Assembly: GCA_036488875.1 (NCBI GenBank)
Contig: DASXGW010000001.1
Location: 310,001 to 374,000, forward strand
Source of the DNA: Candidatus Baltobacteraceae bacterium
GTDB lineage: Bacteria; Vulcanimicrobiota; Vulcanimicrobiia; Vulcanimicrobiales; Vulcanimicrobiaceae
DNA length: 64,000 nt
Direction of reading: 5' to 3'
Part shown: positions 33,061 to 40,685 of the stretch, piece after piece
Layout: each line of letters opens with the position of its first letter
Numbering within the stretch: the first letter of the stretch is position 1
Notes under the pieces: generated by a model
Databases searched by the model: none
Seen by the model: the letters and a program-made list of their open reading frames with translations, nothing else
What the model was told of the DNA's origin: nothing
Made by a program: the position numbers and the translations under genes

Positions 33061-34788
33061 TTACCTTTTAGCCTCTATTGCTGCGTGCAGTTCCTCGGCA
33101 AAAGTGCCAACGGAGACCGTCCGTTTCTCCTCGGTGCCGCGCTCGTTGACGTTCACCGTCCCCTCCGCGGCCTCTTGTTTACCTACCACGAGAATGTAGG
33201 GAACTTTCTGAGTTTTCCAGTGCCGGATCTTATAACCGAGCTTTTCGTTGCTCGAATCGACGTCTACTCGGTAGCCCATGCCGTGCAAGCGAGCCGCCAC
33301 CTCACGCGCGTATTCGACCTGATGCTCGGAGATCGGCGTGACGACGGCCTGGACAGGAGCAAGCCAAGCGGGGAACGCGCCGCCGAAGTGCTCGATGGCG
33401 ATGCCGAAAAAGCGCTCCAACGAGCCCGCCAGTGCCCGGTGAATCATGACCGGCGGGTGATCGCCGCCGTCGCTGCCGCGATACTTGAGCTCGAACCGTT
33501 TGGGGAGCACGAAGTCGACCTGCACGGTGCCGAGCTGCCATTTCCGGCCGATCGCGTCACACAGGTTGATGTCGAGCTTGGGACCGTAGAACGCGCCGCC
33601 GCCCGGATCGGTGCCGTAGGGAAGATCGTAGCGCTCGAGCGCGCGCACGATCGCGTCTTCGGCGATCGGATCGGTTTGCGTGCGTAAGTGTTCTTCGCGC
33701 GTTGACAGCACGTATTCGAAGTCCGTGAAGTTGAACGCTTTCATCAGGCGCAGCGCTTCGTCGAGCGTTTGCTCGAACTCACCCTGCAGCTGGTCGGGCG
33801 CGCAAAATAGGTGGGCGTCGTCTTGCGTGAAGCCGCGAACGCGCGTGAGTCCGTGCAACACGCCGGAACGTTCGAAACGATAGACCGTACCGAATTCGGA
33901 AAACCGCAACGGCAAATCGCGATAGCTGCGCAGCCGGCTCTGATAGATGAGAATGTGCCCGGGACAGTTCATCGGCTTGAGACGGAAGCGTTGTTCCTCG
34001 ACCTCGAGCGGTCCGAACATGTTCTGCGAATAGTTTTCGAGATGCCCTGAGATGTCGTAGAGCTTCTCGCTCACGACGTGCGGGGTGACGACCGGCTGAT
34101 AGCCGCGCTCGCGCAGTCCCTGACGGATAAAGTCTTCGATGATTTCGCGGACGATGGCGCCTTTGGGATGCCAGAAGATCAACCCGCCGCCGGCGGCTTC
34201 CTCGACCGAGTAGAGGTCGAGCTCGACGCCGAGCTTGCGATGGTCGCGTTTTTGCGCCTCTTCGATTTGATGCAAGTACGCATCGAGCTCCGTTTGGTCG
34301 TACCAAGCGGTGCCGTAAATGCGTTGGAGCATTGGGTTGTGCTCGTCGCCGCGCCAGTAGGCGCCGGCGACCGACGTCAACTTGACCGCCCCGATCTCGC
34401 CGGTGCTGTGGGCGTGGCCGCCGCGGCAGAGGTCAGTGAACTCGCCGATCGTGTAGAGCGTAATTGGTTCGTCTTCCGGAATGGCGCGCGCGAGTTCTAC
34501 TTTAAATTGGTTGCGTCCGAAAGCGGCGATCGCTTCTTCGCGCGTCACCTCGCGGCCGGTCATTGGGTAGTCGGCCTTGACGATCTCCCGCATGCGCGCC
34601 TCGAGCCGCTCGAGATCCTCGGGCGTGAACGGCTCGGCCCGGTCGAAATCGTAGTAGAACCCGTTCTCGATGGCCGGTCCAATGGTCGGCTTGGCATCGG
34701 GAAAGAGATCTTGGACGGCGTAGGCCAGCACGTGGGCGGCCGTATGGCGCAGCTCGGGCAGCGGCGTGTGCGCTTCAGTTTCGGGCAT
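33061..34788 (-). CDS. thrS: Threonyl-tRNA synthetase without TGS domain
   Basis: Charges tRNA-Thr. 575 residues, about 60-70 shorter than the E. coli enzyme because the N-terminal TGS domain is absent; the protein starts at the editing domain (HTAAHVLAYAVQDLF, with the HxxxH motif, and CRGGHA). The class II core is complete: motif 1 region, motif 2 FSEFGTVYRFERSG, zinc ligands Cys in PMNCPGH, His in DDAH and His in VMIHRALAGS (motif 3). The anticodon-binding domain ends with KIRHWKTQKVPYILVVGKQEA. No T-box leader is seen in the 145 bases before it. Downstream lipoprotein follows after 3 bases. Confidence 0.96.
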   Translation of the reverse strand: MPETEAHTPLPELRHTAAHVLAYAVQDLFPDAKPTIGPAIENGFYYDFDRAEPFTPEDLERLEARMREIVKADYPMTGREVTREEAIAAFGRNQFKVELARAIPEDEPITLYTIGEFTDLCRGGHAHSTGEIGAVKLTSVAGAYWRGDEHNPMLQRIYGTAWYDQTELDAYLHQIEEAQKRDHRKLGVELDLYSVEEAAGGGLIFWHPKGAIVREIIEDFIRQGLRERGYQPVVTPHVVSEKLYDISGHLENYSQNMFGPLEVEEQRFRLKPMNCPGHILIYQSRLRSYRDLPLRFSEFGTVYRFERSGVLHGLTRVRGFTQDDAHLFCAPDQLQGEFEQTLDEALRLMKAFNFTDFEYVLSTREEHLRTQTDPIAEDAIVRALERYDLPYGTDPGGGAFYGPKLDINLCDAIGRKWQLGTVQVDFVLPKRFELKYRGSDGGDHPPVMIHRALAGSLERFFGIAIEHFGGAFPAWLAPVQAVVTPISEHQVEYAREVAARLHGMGYRVDVDSSNEKLGYKIRHWKTQKVPYILVVGKQEAAEGTVNVNERGTEEKRTVSVGTFAEELHAAIEAKR

Positions 34789-34861
34789 GGAACGTGGCGC
34801 TTTCGTGGTCTGGGCTGCGCCCGCCCTTCGCGCAGCAGAGTTTAAGGGGCTGCCTATGTCG

Positions 34862-34879
34862 CCTTAATCTGGCCTTAGC
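34862..34879 (+). promoter_or_regulatory. Possible 11-bp-phased direct repeat before pstS
   Basis: CCTTAAT and CCTTAGC, 7-mers separated by CTGG, give an 11-bp period like PhoB/PhoP sites, 63 bases before the pstS ATG. The sequence does not match the enterobacterial Pho-box core GTCAT. Weak evidence. Confidence 0.3.
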
Positions 34880-34941
34880 ATTGGCTCGCCAGAATGGGGG
34901 TGGCTTCCCCTTTGTTACGCTTTTGCCTAATAGGAGATTTC

Positions 34942-35970
34942 ATGCGCAAGACGCTGGCGCTAACGTTCGCGGCGCTCCTCGTTTCGGCTCTGCCGAGCCC
35001 CGCGGCGACGATGCTCACCGGTGCGGGCTCGACGTGGGACTTCCCGTTCTTCTCGAAGGCCTTCTTCGAGTACAGCAAGTCGCACGGCGACGTGCAGGTT
35101 AACTACCAGTCGATCGGAAGCGGCGGCGGCATCCAGCAGTTCACGCAGCGCACCGTCGATTTCGGTGCGACCGACGTTCCGATGAACCCCAAGGAAATCG
35201 CCGCGGCGGAAGCCGGCGGTAACGGCCCAGTGCTGCAAGTGCCCGTCGTGCTCGGCGGCGTCTCGGTCGCCTACAATCTTCCGGGCGTCAACTCGCTGAA
35301 GTTGACGCCGGCCGTGATCGCCGACATCTATCTCGGCAAGATCACCACCTGGAACGATCCCGCCATTGCCAAGCTCAACGCGGGCGAGAAGCTCCCGAGC
35401 CAGGCGATCGTCGTGGTGCACCGCTCGGACGGTTCGGGCACGACCTACACGTTTACGGACTATCTGAGCCACGTCTCGGCCGAATGGAAGGCCAAAGTCG
35501 GCACCGGCAAGAGCGTGACGTGGCCGGCCCCCAGCGCCGTCGGCGGTAAGGGCAACGAAGGCGTCGCGGGTCAGGTGACCAACAGCCCGGGCGCGATCGG
35601 TTACGTCGAGCTCGCCTACGTCGTGCAGAATCACATGCCGGCAGCCACGCTCCAGAACGCCGCCGGTAAGTGGATTGCCGATGCTCCCAACGGCGTGCGC
35701 GCCGCTGCGGCTACGCGCCCGGACGTTTCGCCGACCGAGTTCTCGATCGTCGATACGAAGTGCGCGACGTGCTATCCGATCGCCGGATACAGCTGGGTGG
35801 TGCTTTATAGCAACCCGGCCGACAAAGCCCGTGCGAAGACGCTCCAGGAGCTCTTCCGCTGGGTGTCGAGCCCCGACGGTCAAAAGATCGCGGCGTCGCT
35901 CGACTATGTGCCTTTGCCGGAAAACGTCCAAGCGTTGGCGTCGAAGACGCTGGCGCAAATGCACGTCTAG
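34942..35970 (+). CDS. pstS: Phosphate-binding protein PstS
   Basis: Periplasmic or surface phosphate receptor of the Pst ABC importer. 342 residues with a Sec signal (MRKTLALTFAALLVSALPSPAA; no lipobox Cys, so probably soluble). Phosphate-binding loops are visible: GAGSTWDFPFF at about residue 26, YQSIGSGGGIQQF, DFGATDVPM, and VVVHRSDGSGTTYTFTDYLS. TAGGAGA lies 5 bases before the ATG. It heads pstSCAB; a hairpin after its stop probably lets it be made in excess over the membrane subunits. A C-terminal Cys pair (CATC) may form a disulfide. Confidence 0.95.
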   Translation: MRKTLALTFAALLVSALPSPAATMLTGAGSTWDFPFFSKAFFEYSKSHGDVQVNYQSIGSGGGIQQFTQRTVDFGATDVPMNPKEIAAAEAGGNGPVLQVPVVLGGVSVAYNLPGVNSLKLTPAVIADIYLGKITTWNDPAIAKLNAGEKLPSQAIVVVHRSDGSGTTYTFTDYLSHVSAEWKAKVGTGKSVTWPAPSAVGGKGNEGVAGQVTNSPGAIGYVELAYVVQNHMPAATLQNAAGKWIADAPNGVRAAAATRPDVSPTEFSIVDTKCATCYPIAGYSWVVLYSNPADKARAKTLQELFRWVSSPDGQKIAASLDYVPLPENVQALASKTLAQMHV

Positions 35971-36006
35971 CAATCGCACGTCAACTTCGCTAAGGAACGA
36001 CAGGTG

Positions 36007-36039
36007 AGGGACGCCCGGATACTGTATTCAGGCGTCCTT
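36007..36039 (+). other. Hairpin between pstS and pstC
   Basis: GGACGCC (36009-36015) pairs with GGCGTCC (36031-36037), extended by two further pairs, with a 15-base loop. No T-run follows, so it is more likely an mRNA stabiliser or partial attenuator than a full terminator. Confidence 0.5.
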
Positions 36040-36069
36040 CGCCCCACTCAGGATTGACAGCGTAATCAT

Positions 36070-37017
36070 ATGCAGCGAGTGAGCAAGGGACGCAACTACA
36101 GCACTATCGCCGCGATCGATCGGCTGTTCCTCATAGCCATCTACGCGGCAGTCGGGCTGTTCGTGCTGCTCGTCACGCTGCTCTTCGCGTCGCTCGTCAA
36201 AGGCTCGTGGCCGTCACTGGTCAAGTTTGGGCTCGCTTTCCTGTGGACGTCGCAGTGGAATCCGGTGACCGAAACGTTCGGCGCGCTCCCGCTGATTTTC
36301 GGCACCGTCGTGAGCTCGCTCATCGCCATCGTGCTCGCCGGCGTCGTCGGCATTTTGGCAGCGGCGTATTTGGCGGAGTTCGCTCCCCGCTGGCTCGCGC
36401 GTCCGCTCAGTTTCGTGATCGAACTGCTCGCTGCGGTACCCAGCGTGGTCTTTGGATTGTGGGGCCTCTTCGTGCTCGCACCGTTCGTGCGCACGGCACT
36501 CGGGCCGTTCTTGCAACACACGCTCGGCTTCTTGCCGATTTTCTCCGGACCGATTCTCAACGGCACGGGCATGTTGACCGCCGGTCTGATTTTAGCGCTT
36601 ATGATTTTACCGACCGTGACCGCGATTAGCCGCGAGGTGATCGTCGCGATCGCGCAGGATCTCCGCGAAGCCTCGATGTCGCTGGGCGCGACGCGGTGGG
36701 AGACGGTCGCGCGCATCGTCTTGCCGGCAGCACGCGTCGGAATCTTCGGTGCGATCGTGCTCGCGCTCGGACGCGCGATCGGCGAAACGATCGCGACGAC
36801 GATGGTCATTGGCAATCGCCCTGAGATCGCCGTGTCGCTCTTCGCACCGTCGTACACGCTGGCCAGCGTGATCGCCAACGAGTTTACCGAAGCCAATGGA
36901 AACTTGTACATCGGGGCGTTGCTCGAGTTAGGCTTATTGCTCTTTATCGTGAGCTTCATCATCAACGGCGCGGCACGGCTGCTGCTGTTTGCGGTGCTGA
37001 AAGGCGAACGGACATGA
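36070..37017 (+). CDS. pstC: Phosphate ABC transporter permease PstC
   Basis: 315-residue inner-membrane permease, six TM helices. The coupling EAA-type loop is EVIVAIAQDLREASMSLGATRWETVARIVLPAARVGIFGAIVLALGRAIGET, which contacts PstB. The large loop after helix 1 (SLVKFGLAFLWTSQWNPVTETFGALPLIFGTV) is typical of PstC. ATG start with a weak Shine-Dalgarno. The gene begins 99 bases after pstS and overlaps pstA by 4 bases. Confidence 0.95.
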   Translation: MQRVSKGRNYSTIAAIDRLFLIAIYAAVGLFVLLVTLLFASLVKGSWPSLVKFGLAFLWTSQWNPVTETFGALPLIFGTVVSSLIAIVLAGVVGILAAAYLAEFAPRWLARPLSFVIELLAAVPSVVFGLWGLFVLAPFVRTALGPFLQHTLGFLPIFSGPILNGTGMLTAGLILALMILPTVTAISREVIVAIAQDLREASMSLGATRWETVARIVLPAARVGIFGAIVLALGRAIGETIATTMVIGNRPEIAVSLFAPSYTLASVIANEFTEANGNLYIGALLELGLLLFIVSFIINGAARLLLFAVLKGERT

Positions 37018-37892
37018 TGGCGGTCGCCGAACAGCCGCCGTTCGAACGCAAATCGCACAAGTTAGCGTTTCGGCACGCGCTCAGCTTCATGGGCACCGCG
37101 ATGACCGCCGTGTGCGCGTCGATTGGCGCCGCGTGCTTGATCATTATTTTGGGTTACGTCGCCGTTCAAGGTGCGGGTGCGGTGAACTGGTCGTTCCTGA
37201 CGCAGTTGCCGGCGCCGGTGGGCGAGCCGGGCGGCGGCGTTGCCAACGGCATCATCGGCAGCCTCATTACGGTCGGCTTGGCGACGGTTATTGCGACGCC
37301 GCTCGGCTTGCTGTGCGGGCTGTTCCTGGCGCTCTTCGGGCGCGGCTGGTTCCCCGAGGTCGTGCGATTCTTATCGGACGTGCTTTCGGGTATTCCGAGC
37401 ATCGCCATCGGCTTGTTCGCGTACATTCTGCTCGTCGCGCCGTTCCGGCACTTCTCGGCGATCGCGGCGTCGTTTGCTTTTGCCCTGTTGATGTTGCCGA
37501 TTATCTTGCGCACGTCCGAGGAAGCGATTCGCTCGGTTCCGCGTACGATTCGCGAAGGTGCGCTAGCGCTGGGTCTGTCGGAAGTTGTGACGACCTTGCG
37601 CATCGTCGTTCCGGCCGCGCGTACGGCGATCATCACGGGTTTGCTGCTCTCGATCGCACGCGTCACCGGCGAAACGGCACCGCTGCTGTTCACCGCGTTC
37701 GGCAGCCCGTTCTGGGAAGCCAATCCGGCCAACCCGATGGCGCAGCTTCCGCTGCAAGTCTTCAACTACGCGATCTCGCCGTACCAGAGCTGGCATCAAC
37801 AGGCCTGGGGCGGTGCGCTCGTCTTGATTTTGGCGGTGCTAATTCTGAACATCTCCGCGCGTCTCGTGCTCACGGCACGGTGGCGCCGATGA
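37014..37892 (+). CDS. pstA: Phosphate ABC transporter permease PstA
   Basis: 292-residue second permease of the importer. The N-terminal 25 residues are cytoplasmic, then six TM helices. PstA blocks: GGVANGIIGSLITVGLATVIATPLG, FLSDVLSGIPSIAIGLFAYIL, and the coupling loop SEEAIRSVPRTIREGALALGLSEVVTTLRIVVPAARTAIITG, ending in ARVTGETAPLLFTAFG. ATG overlaps the pstC stop by 4 bases; the next gene overlaps in the same way. Confidence 0.95.
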   Translation: MMAVAEQPPFERKSHKLAFRHALSFMGTAMTAVCASIGAACLIIILGYVAVQGAGAVNWSFLTQLPAPVGEPGGGVANGIIGSLITVGLATVIATPLGLLCGLFLALFGRGWFPEVVRFLSDVLSGIPSIAIGLFAYILLVAPFRHFSAIAASFAFALLMLPIILRTSEEAIRSVPRTIREGALALGLSEVVTTLRIVVPAARTAIITGLLLSIARVTGETAPLLFTAFGSPFWEANPANPMAQLPLQVFNYAISPYQSWHQQAWGGALVLILAVLILNISARLVLTARWRR

Positions 37893-38674
37893 ACGCGACG
37901 GCAGTCGAGGCTCCGCTCGAGGTCAAGAACCTCTCGGCGTATTACAACAACGACCGCTTAGCGGTCGCTAACGTTTCCATGCGCTTCGCGCATCGCGCCG
38001 TAACGGCGCTGATGGGTCCGTCGGGCTGCGGAAAGACGACCTTGCTGCGCTGCCTCAATCGCATTCATGAGATTCTGCCGGGCGCGCGGGCCGAGGGCGA
38101 AGTCCTGCTCGACGGCGAGAACGTCTACGAAGGCGAGATCAGCGTGACCGAGCTGCGCCGGCGCGTCGGCATGGTGTTTCAGCGGGCCAATCCGTTTCCG
38201 ACGATGTCGATTCTCGGTAACGTCGTTTCGGGGCTGAGCAGTTCGGTTTCCAAAGCCGACAAAACGGTGCTGGCCGAAAAGGCGCTGCGTTCGGCGGTGC
38301 TGTGGGACGAGGTCAAAGACAAGCTCAGTCATCCGGCGACCACGTTATCGGGCGGCCAGCAGCAGCGGTTGTGCATCGCGCGGGCGCTTGCCGTTGAACC
38401 GGAAGTATTATTGATGGACGAGCCGACGTCGGCGCTCGATCCGATCTCGACGCTCAGCGTCGAAGAACTGATGACCAAGCTCGCGCACGAATACACGATC
38501 GTCGTCGTGACGCACAATATGCAGCAAGCGGCCCGAGTGTCGAATTACGCGGCGTTCATGCTGGCCGACGAAACCCGGGCGGGGAAGCTGATCGAGATGG
38601 ACGAGACGTCGAAGATGTTTACCAAGCCGTCCGATCGCCGAACCGAGGACTATATTACCGGCCGCTTCGGCTGA
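37889..38674 (+). CDS. pstB: Phosphate ABC transporter ATPase PstB
   Basis: 261-residue ATPase that drives phosphate import. Walker A GPSGCGKTTLLRCLNR (about residues 45-60), Q-loop VFQRANPFPTMSILGNVV, signature LSGGQQQRLCIARAL, Walker B VLLMDEPTSALDP and switch His in VVTHNMQQAARVS. All match PstB rather than generic importers. ATG overlaps pstA by 4 bases. phoU and the PhoB/PhoR pair, which often follow, are absent; the PHA genes come next instead. Confidence 0.95.
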   Translation: MNATAVEAPLEVKNLSAYYNNDRLAVANVSMRFAHRAVTALMGPSGCGKTTLLRCLNRIHEILPGARAEGEVLLDGENVYEGEISVTELRRRVGMVFQRANPFPTMSILGNVVSGLSSSVSKADKTVLAEKALRSAVLWDEVKDKLSHPATTLSGGQQQRLCIARALAVEPEVLLMDEPTSALDPISTLSVEELMTKLAHEYTIVVVTHNMQQAARVSNYAAFMLADETRAGKLIEMDETSKMFTKPSDRRTEDYITGRFG

Positions 38675-38700
38675 TCTTTCTCTGGCGGAGATACCATCCC

Positions 38701-38736
38701 CATGGCCGAAAGGGCCATGTCCATTTGCTTTTAGAG
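38701..38736 (+). terminator. Terminator-like hairpin after pstB
   Basis: CATGGCC (38701-38707) pairs with GGCCATG (38713-38719) around a GAAAG loop, followed by TCCATTTGCTTTT. Likely separates pstSCAB from the PHA genes, perhaps incompletely. The Shine-Dalgarno of the next gene begins right behind. Confidence 0.55.
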
Positions 38737-38748
38737 GAGGCTCCAATC

Positions 38749-39489
38749 GTGTTTGAAGGCCGAGTCGCAGTGGTTACAGGCGGAACGCGGGGCATCGGCG
38801 CCGCGATCACCAAGATGCTCGTGGAAAACGGCGCATCGGTGGCTGCGGGCTACAGTAAAGGCAAAGAGAGCGCCGAGAAGTTCAAGACCGACATGGAGTC
38901 AAAGGGCGCCAAGATTTCCGTTCACCAAGGGCAGATCGACCACGTTGACGACTGCAATCGCGTGGTGAAGGAAGTGATGGATCACTTCGGTCGCATCGAC
39001 TACCTGGTGAACAACGCCGGTATCACGATCGACAAGACGGTGCGCAAGATGACGAGCGACGACTGGCGCCACGTGCTCGACGTAAATCTTTCGGGCGCGT
39101 TCAATATGACCAAAGCCGTGCTCGAGCACATGATCGAGCGTGGGTCGGGCCGTATCGTCAACATCAGCTCGGTCATCGGCGAGACCGGTAACATCGGACA
39201 GGCGAACTACGCCGCATCGAAAGCGGGTTTGTTCGGCTTCTCGAAGAGTCTTGCGCTCGAGATGGCGCAGCGCGGCATCACCGTCAACACCGTCGCACCA
39301 GGATTCATCGAAACCGAAATGGTTGCTGCGATTCCGGCCGCCGCACTGGAAAAAGTCGTGGAGAAGATTCCGATGCGCCGCTTGGGACAACCGGGAGAAG
39401 TCGCGCGCGTCGTGCGATTCTTGCTTGAAGACGACGCCAGCTACATCACCGGCGCCGCCTTCCACGTCAACGGCGGCTTGGATATGTAG
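38749..39489 (+). CDS. phaB: Acetoacetyl-CoA reductase-type SDR, first copy
   Basis: A short-chain dehydrogenase (246 residues) that probably reduces acetoacetyl-CoA to (R)-3-hydroxybutyryl-CoA with NADPH. Nucleotide-binding TGGTRGIGAAI (residues 10-20), NNAGIT, catalytic Ser in NISSV, and YAASK with Tyr and Lys. The C-terminus ITGAAFHVNGGLDM is typical of PhaB/FabG. The GTG start has an excellent Shine-Dalgarno (AGAGGAGG, 8 bases upstream). FabG-type activity in fatty acid synthesis cannot be excluded. The context with phaC favours PhaB. Confidence 0.85.
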   Translation: MFEGRVAVVTGGTRGIGAAITKMLVENGASVAAGYSKGKESAEKFKTDMESKGAKISVHQGQIDHVDDCNRVVKEVMDHFGRIDYLVNNAGITIDKTVRKMTSDDWRHVLDVNLSGAFNMTKAVLEHMIERGSGRIVNISSVIGETGNIGQANYAASKAGLFGFSKSLALEMAQRGITVNTVAPGFIETEMVAAIPAAALEKVVEKIPMRRLGQPGEVARVVRFLLEDDASYITGAAFHVNGGLDM

Positions 39490-39490
39490 C

Positions 39491-39850
39491 GTGCTCAAGC
39501 ATGTTGCGCCGGTCTTTCATGTCGCCGACTTGCAGCGATCGATTGTATTCTACCAAGACCGGCTGGGGTTTGAAGTCAATTTCAAATATGGCGACTTCTA
39601 CGCAGGACTCGTGCGCTATGGATGCCACCTGCATCTTCGTCTGGCCGACGAGCAACGCGAGCGCGTTGCGGTCGAACCCGATGAGAACGTCGATGCGTGC
39701 TTCACGGTCAGTGACGCATCGGCTCTTGCTTCGGAGTTCTCAAAGGCGGATGTGCGGTTTGCGATTCCACTCCGGGAGATGCCGTACGGCACGGAGTTTT
39801 ACGTTAGTGATCCCGACGGAAACGTGCTCGTGTTCCTGCAGGCTGGCTGA
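39491..39850 (+). CDS. VOC family (glyoxalase-like) protein
   Basis: 119 residues forming one complete vicinal-oxygen-chelate module pair: KHVAPVFHVADLQRSIVFYQDRLGFEV, GDFYAGLVRYGCHLHLRLAD, and the end PYGTEFYVSDPDGNVLVFLQ with the terminal Glu position replaced by Val/Phe context. Possibly a bleomycin-resistance-like binding protein rather than an enzyme. GTG starts 1 base after the stop of the first reductase, so the two are cotranscribed. Its presence between the two PHA reductases is unusual. Confidence 0.8.
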   Translation: MLKHVAPVFHVADLQRSIVFYQDRLGFEVNFKYGDFYAGLVRYGCHLHLRLADEQRERVAVEPDENVDACFTVSDASALASEFSKADVRFAIPLREMPYGTEFYVSDPDGNVLVFLQAG

Positions 39851-39898
39851 AGCACGCGGTGCTTGGCCGAACCAAGCTGGCGCTTGAAAGAGGTAAAC

Positions 39899-39912
39899 CG
39901 AACACGTGTTGG
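39899..39912. promoter_or_regulatory. Palindromic operator candidate before second phaB
   Basis: CGAACACGTGTTGG contains the perfect 10-bp palindrome AACACGTGTT, 14 bases before the next start codon. It fits the LexA-type consensus except at one position. A second CACGTG lies at 39923-39928. An XRE regulator from the same cluster is another possible binder. Confidence 0.35.
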
Positions 39913-39925
39913 GTAAATCTAGCAC

Positions 39926-40681
39926 GTGAACAATTTACCACTTCAGGACCGCGTCGGCATCGTGACCGGCGGCTCGCGCGGAATCGGCGGGGCCATCAGC
40001 CGGCTGCTCGCCGAAGACGGGGCAACCGTCGCCGTGCTCGGATTGCCGGTTGACCGGGAGCGCACCGAGAAGCTGCGCACCCACCTCAACGGAAGCGCAT
40101 CGCGCGTCCACTTTTACGAAGGCAACGTCGGGGAGTTCGACCAGTGTCAAGCGGCAGTGGCGAACATTCTTAAAGAACACGGACGGATCGACTATCTGAT
40201 TAACAACGCGGGAATCACCCGCGATCACACCGTCCGCAAGATGACGGTCGACGAATGGCAAGCGGTTCTGCAAATCAATCTTTCAGGGCCGTTTTTTATG
40301 ACCAAAGCCGTGCTCGATACAATGGTCGATCAAAGCTTCGGCCGTATCGTCAACATCAGCTCGGTGGTGGGCCAGAGCGGCAACTTCGGCCAGGCCAACT
40401 ACGCGTCGGCCAAAGCCGGCCTGATCGGCCTGACCAAGACGGTCGCGCTGGAAGTCGCCAAACGCGGCGTCACGGTCAACGCGATCGCGCCGGGGTTCAT
40501 CGAGACCGAGATGACCAAGGCGATGCCCAGCGAGGCGATCGAGATGGCCATCGAACAGACGCCCAAGCGGCGCCTGGGCCAACCCCTGGAAGTGGCCCGC
40601 GTGGTGCGGTTCCTCGTTGACGACAACTCGGGCTATATTACCGGCTCAGTTTACAACGTCAACGGCGGATGGTACATGTGA
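39926..40681 (+). CDS. phaB: Acetoacetyl-CoA reductase-type SDR, second copy
   Basis: 251 residues, a clear paralogue of the SDR at 38749. TGGSRGIGGAI, NNAGITRDHTVRKM, NISSVVGQSGNFGQANYASAK and ITGSVYNVNGGWYM are all present, with catalytic Ser, Tyr and Lys. The end NVNGGWYM is close to known PhaB proteins. GTG start, no good Shine-Dalgarno. phaC starts 4 bases after its stop. Having two reductases may separate different chain lengths or cofactors (inference). Confidence 0.86.
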   Translation: MNNLPLQDRVGIVTGGSRGIGGAISRLLAEDGATVAVLGLPVDRERTEKLRTHLNGSASRVHFYEGNVGEFDQCQAAVANILKEHGRIDYLINNAGITRDHTVRKMTVDEWQAVLQINLSGPFFMTKAVLDTMVDQSFGRIVNISSVVGQSGNFGQANYASAKAGLIGLTKTVALEVAKRGVTVNAIAPGFIETEMTKAMPSEAIEMAIEQTPKRRLGQPLEVARVVRFLVDDNSGYITGSVYNVNGGWYM

Positions 40682-40685
40682 GATT

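Noticed and set aside
36054-36059. TTGACA before pstC as a promoter
   Set aside because: No -10 box at 16-18 bases; it lies just before the coding start within the pst operon.
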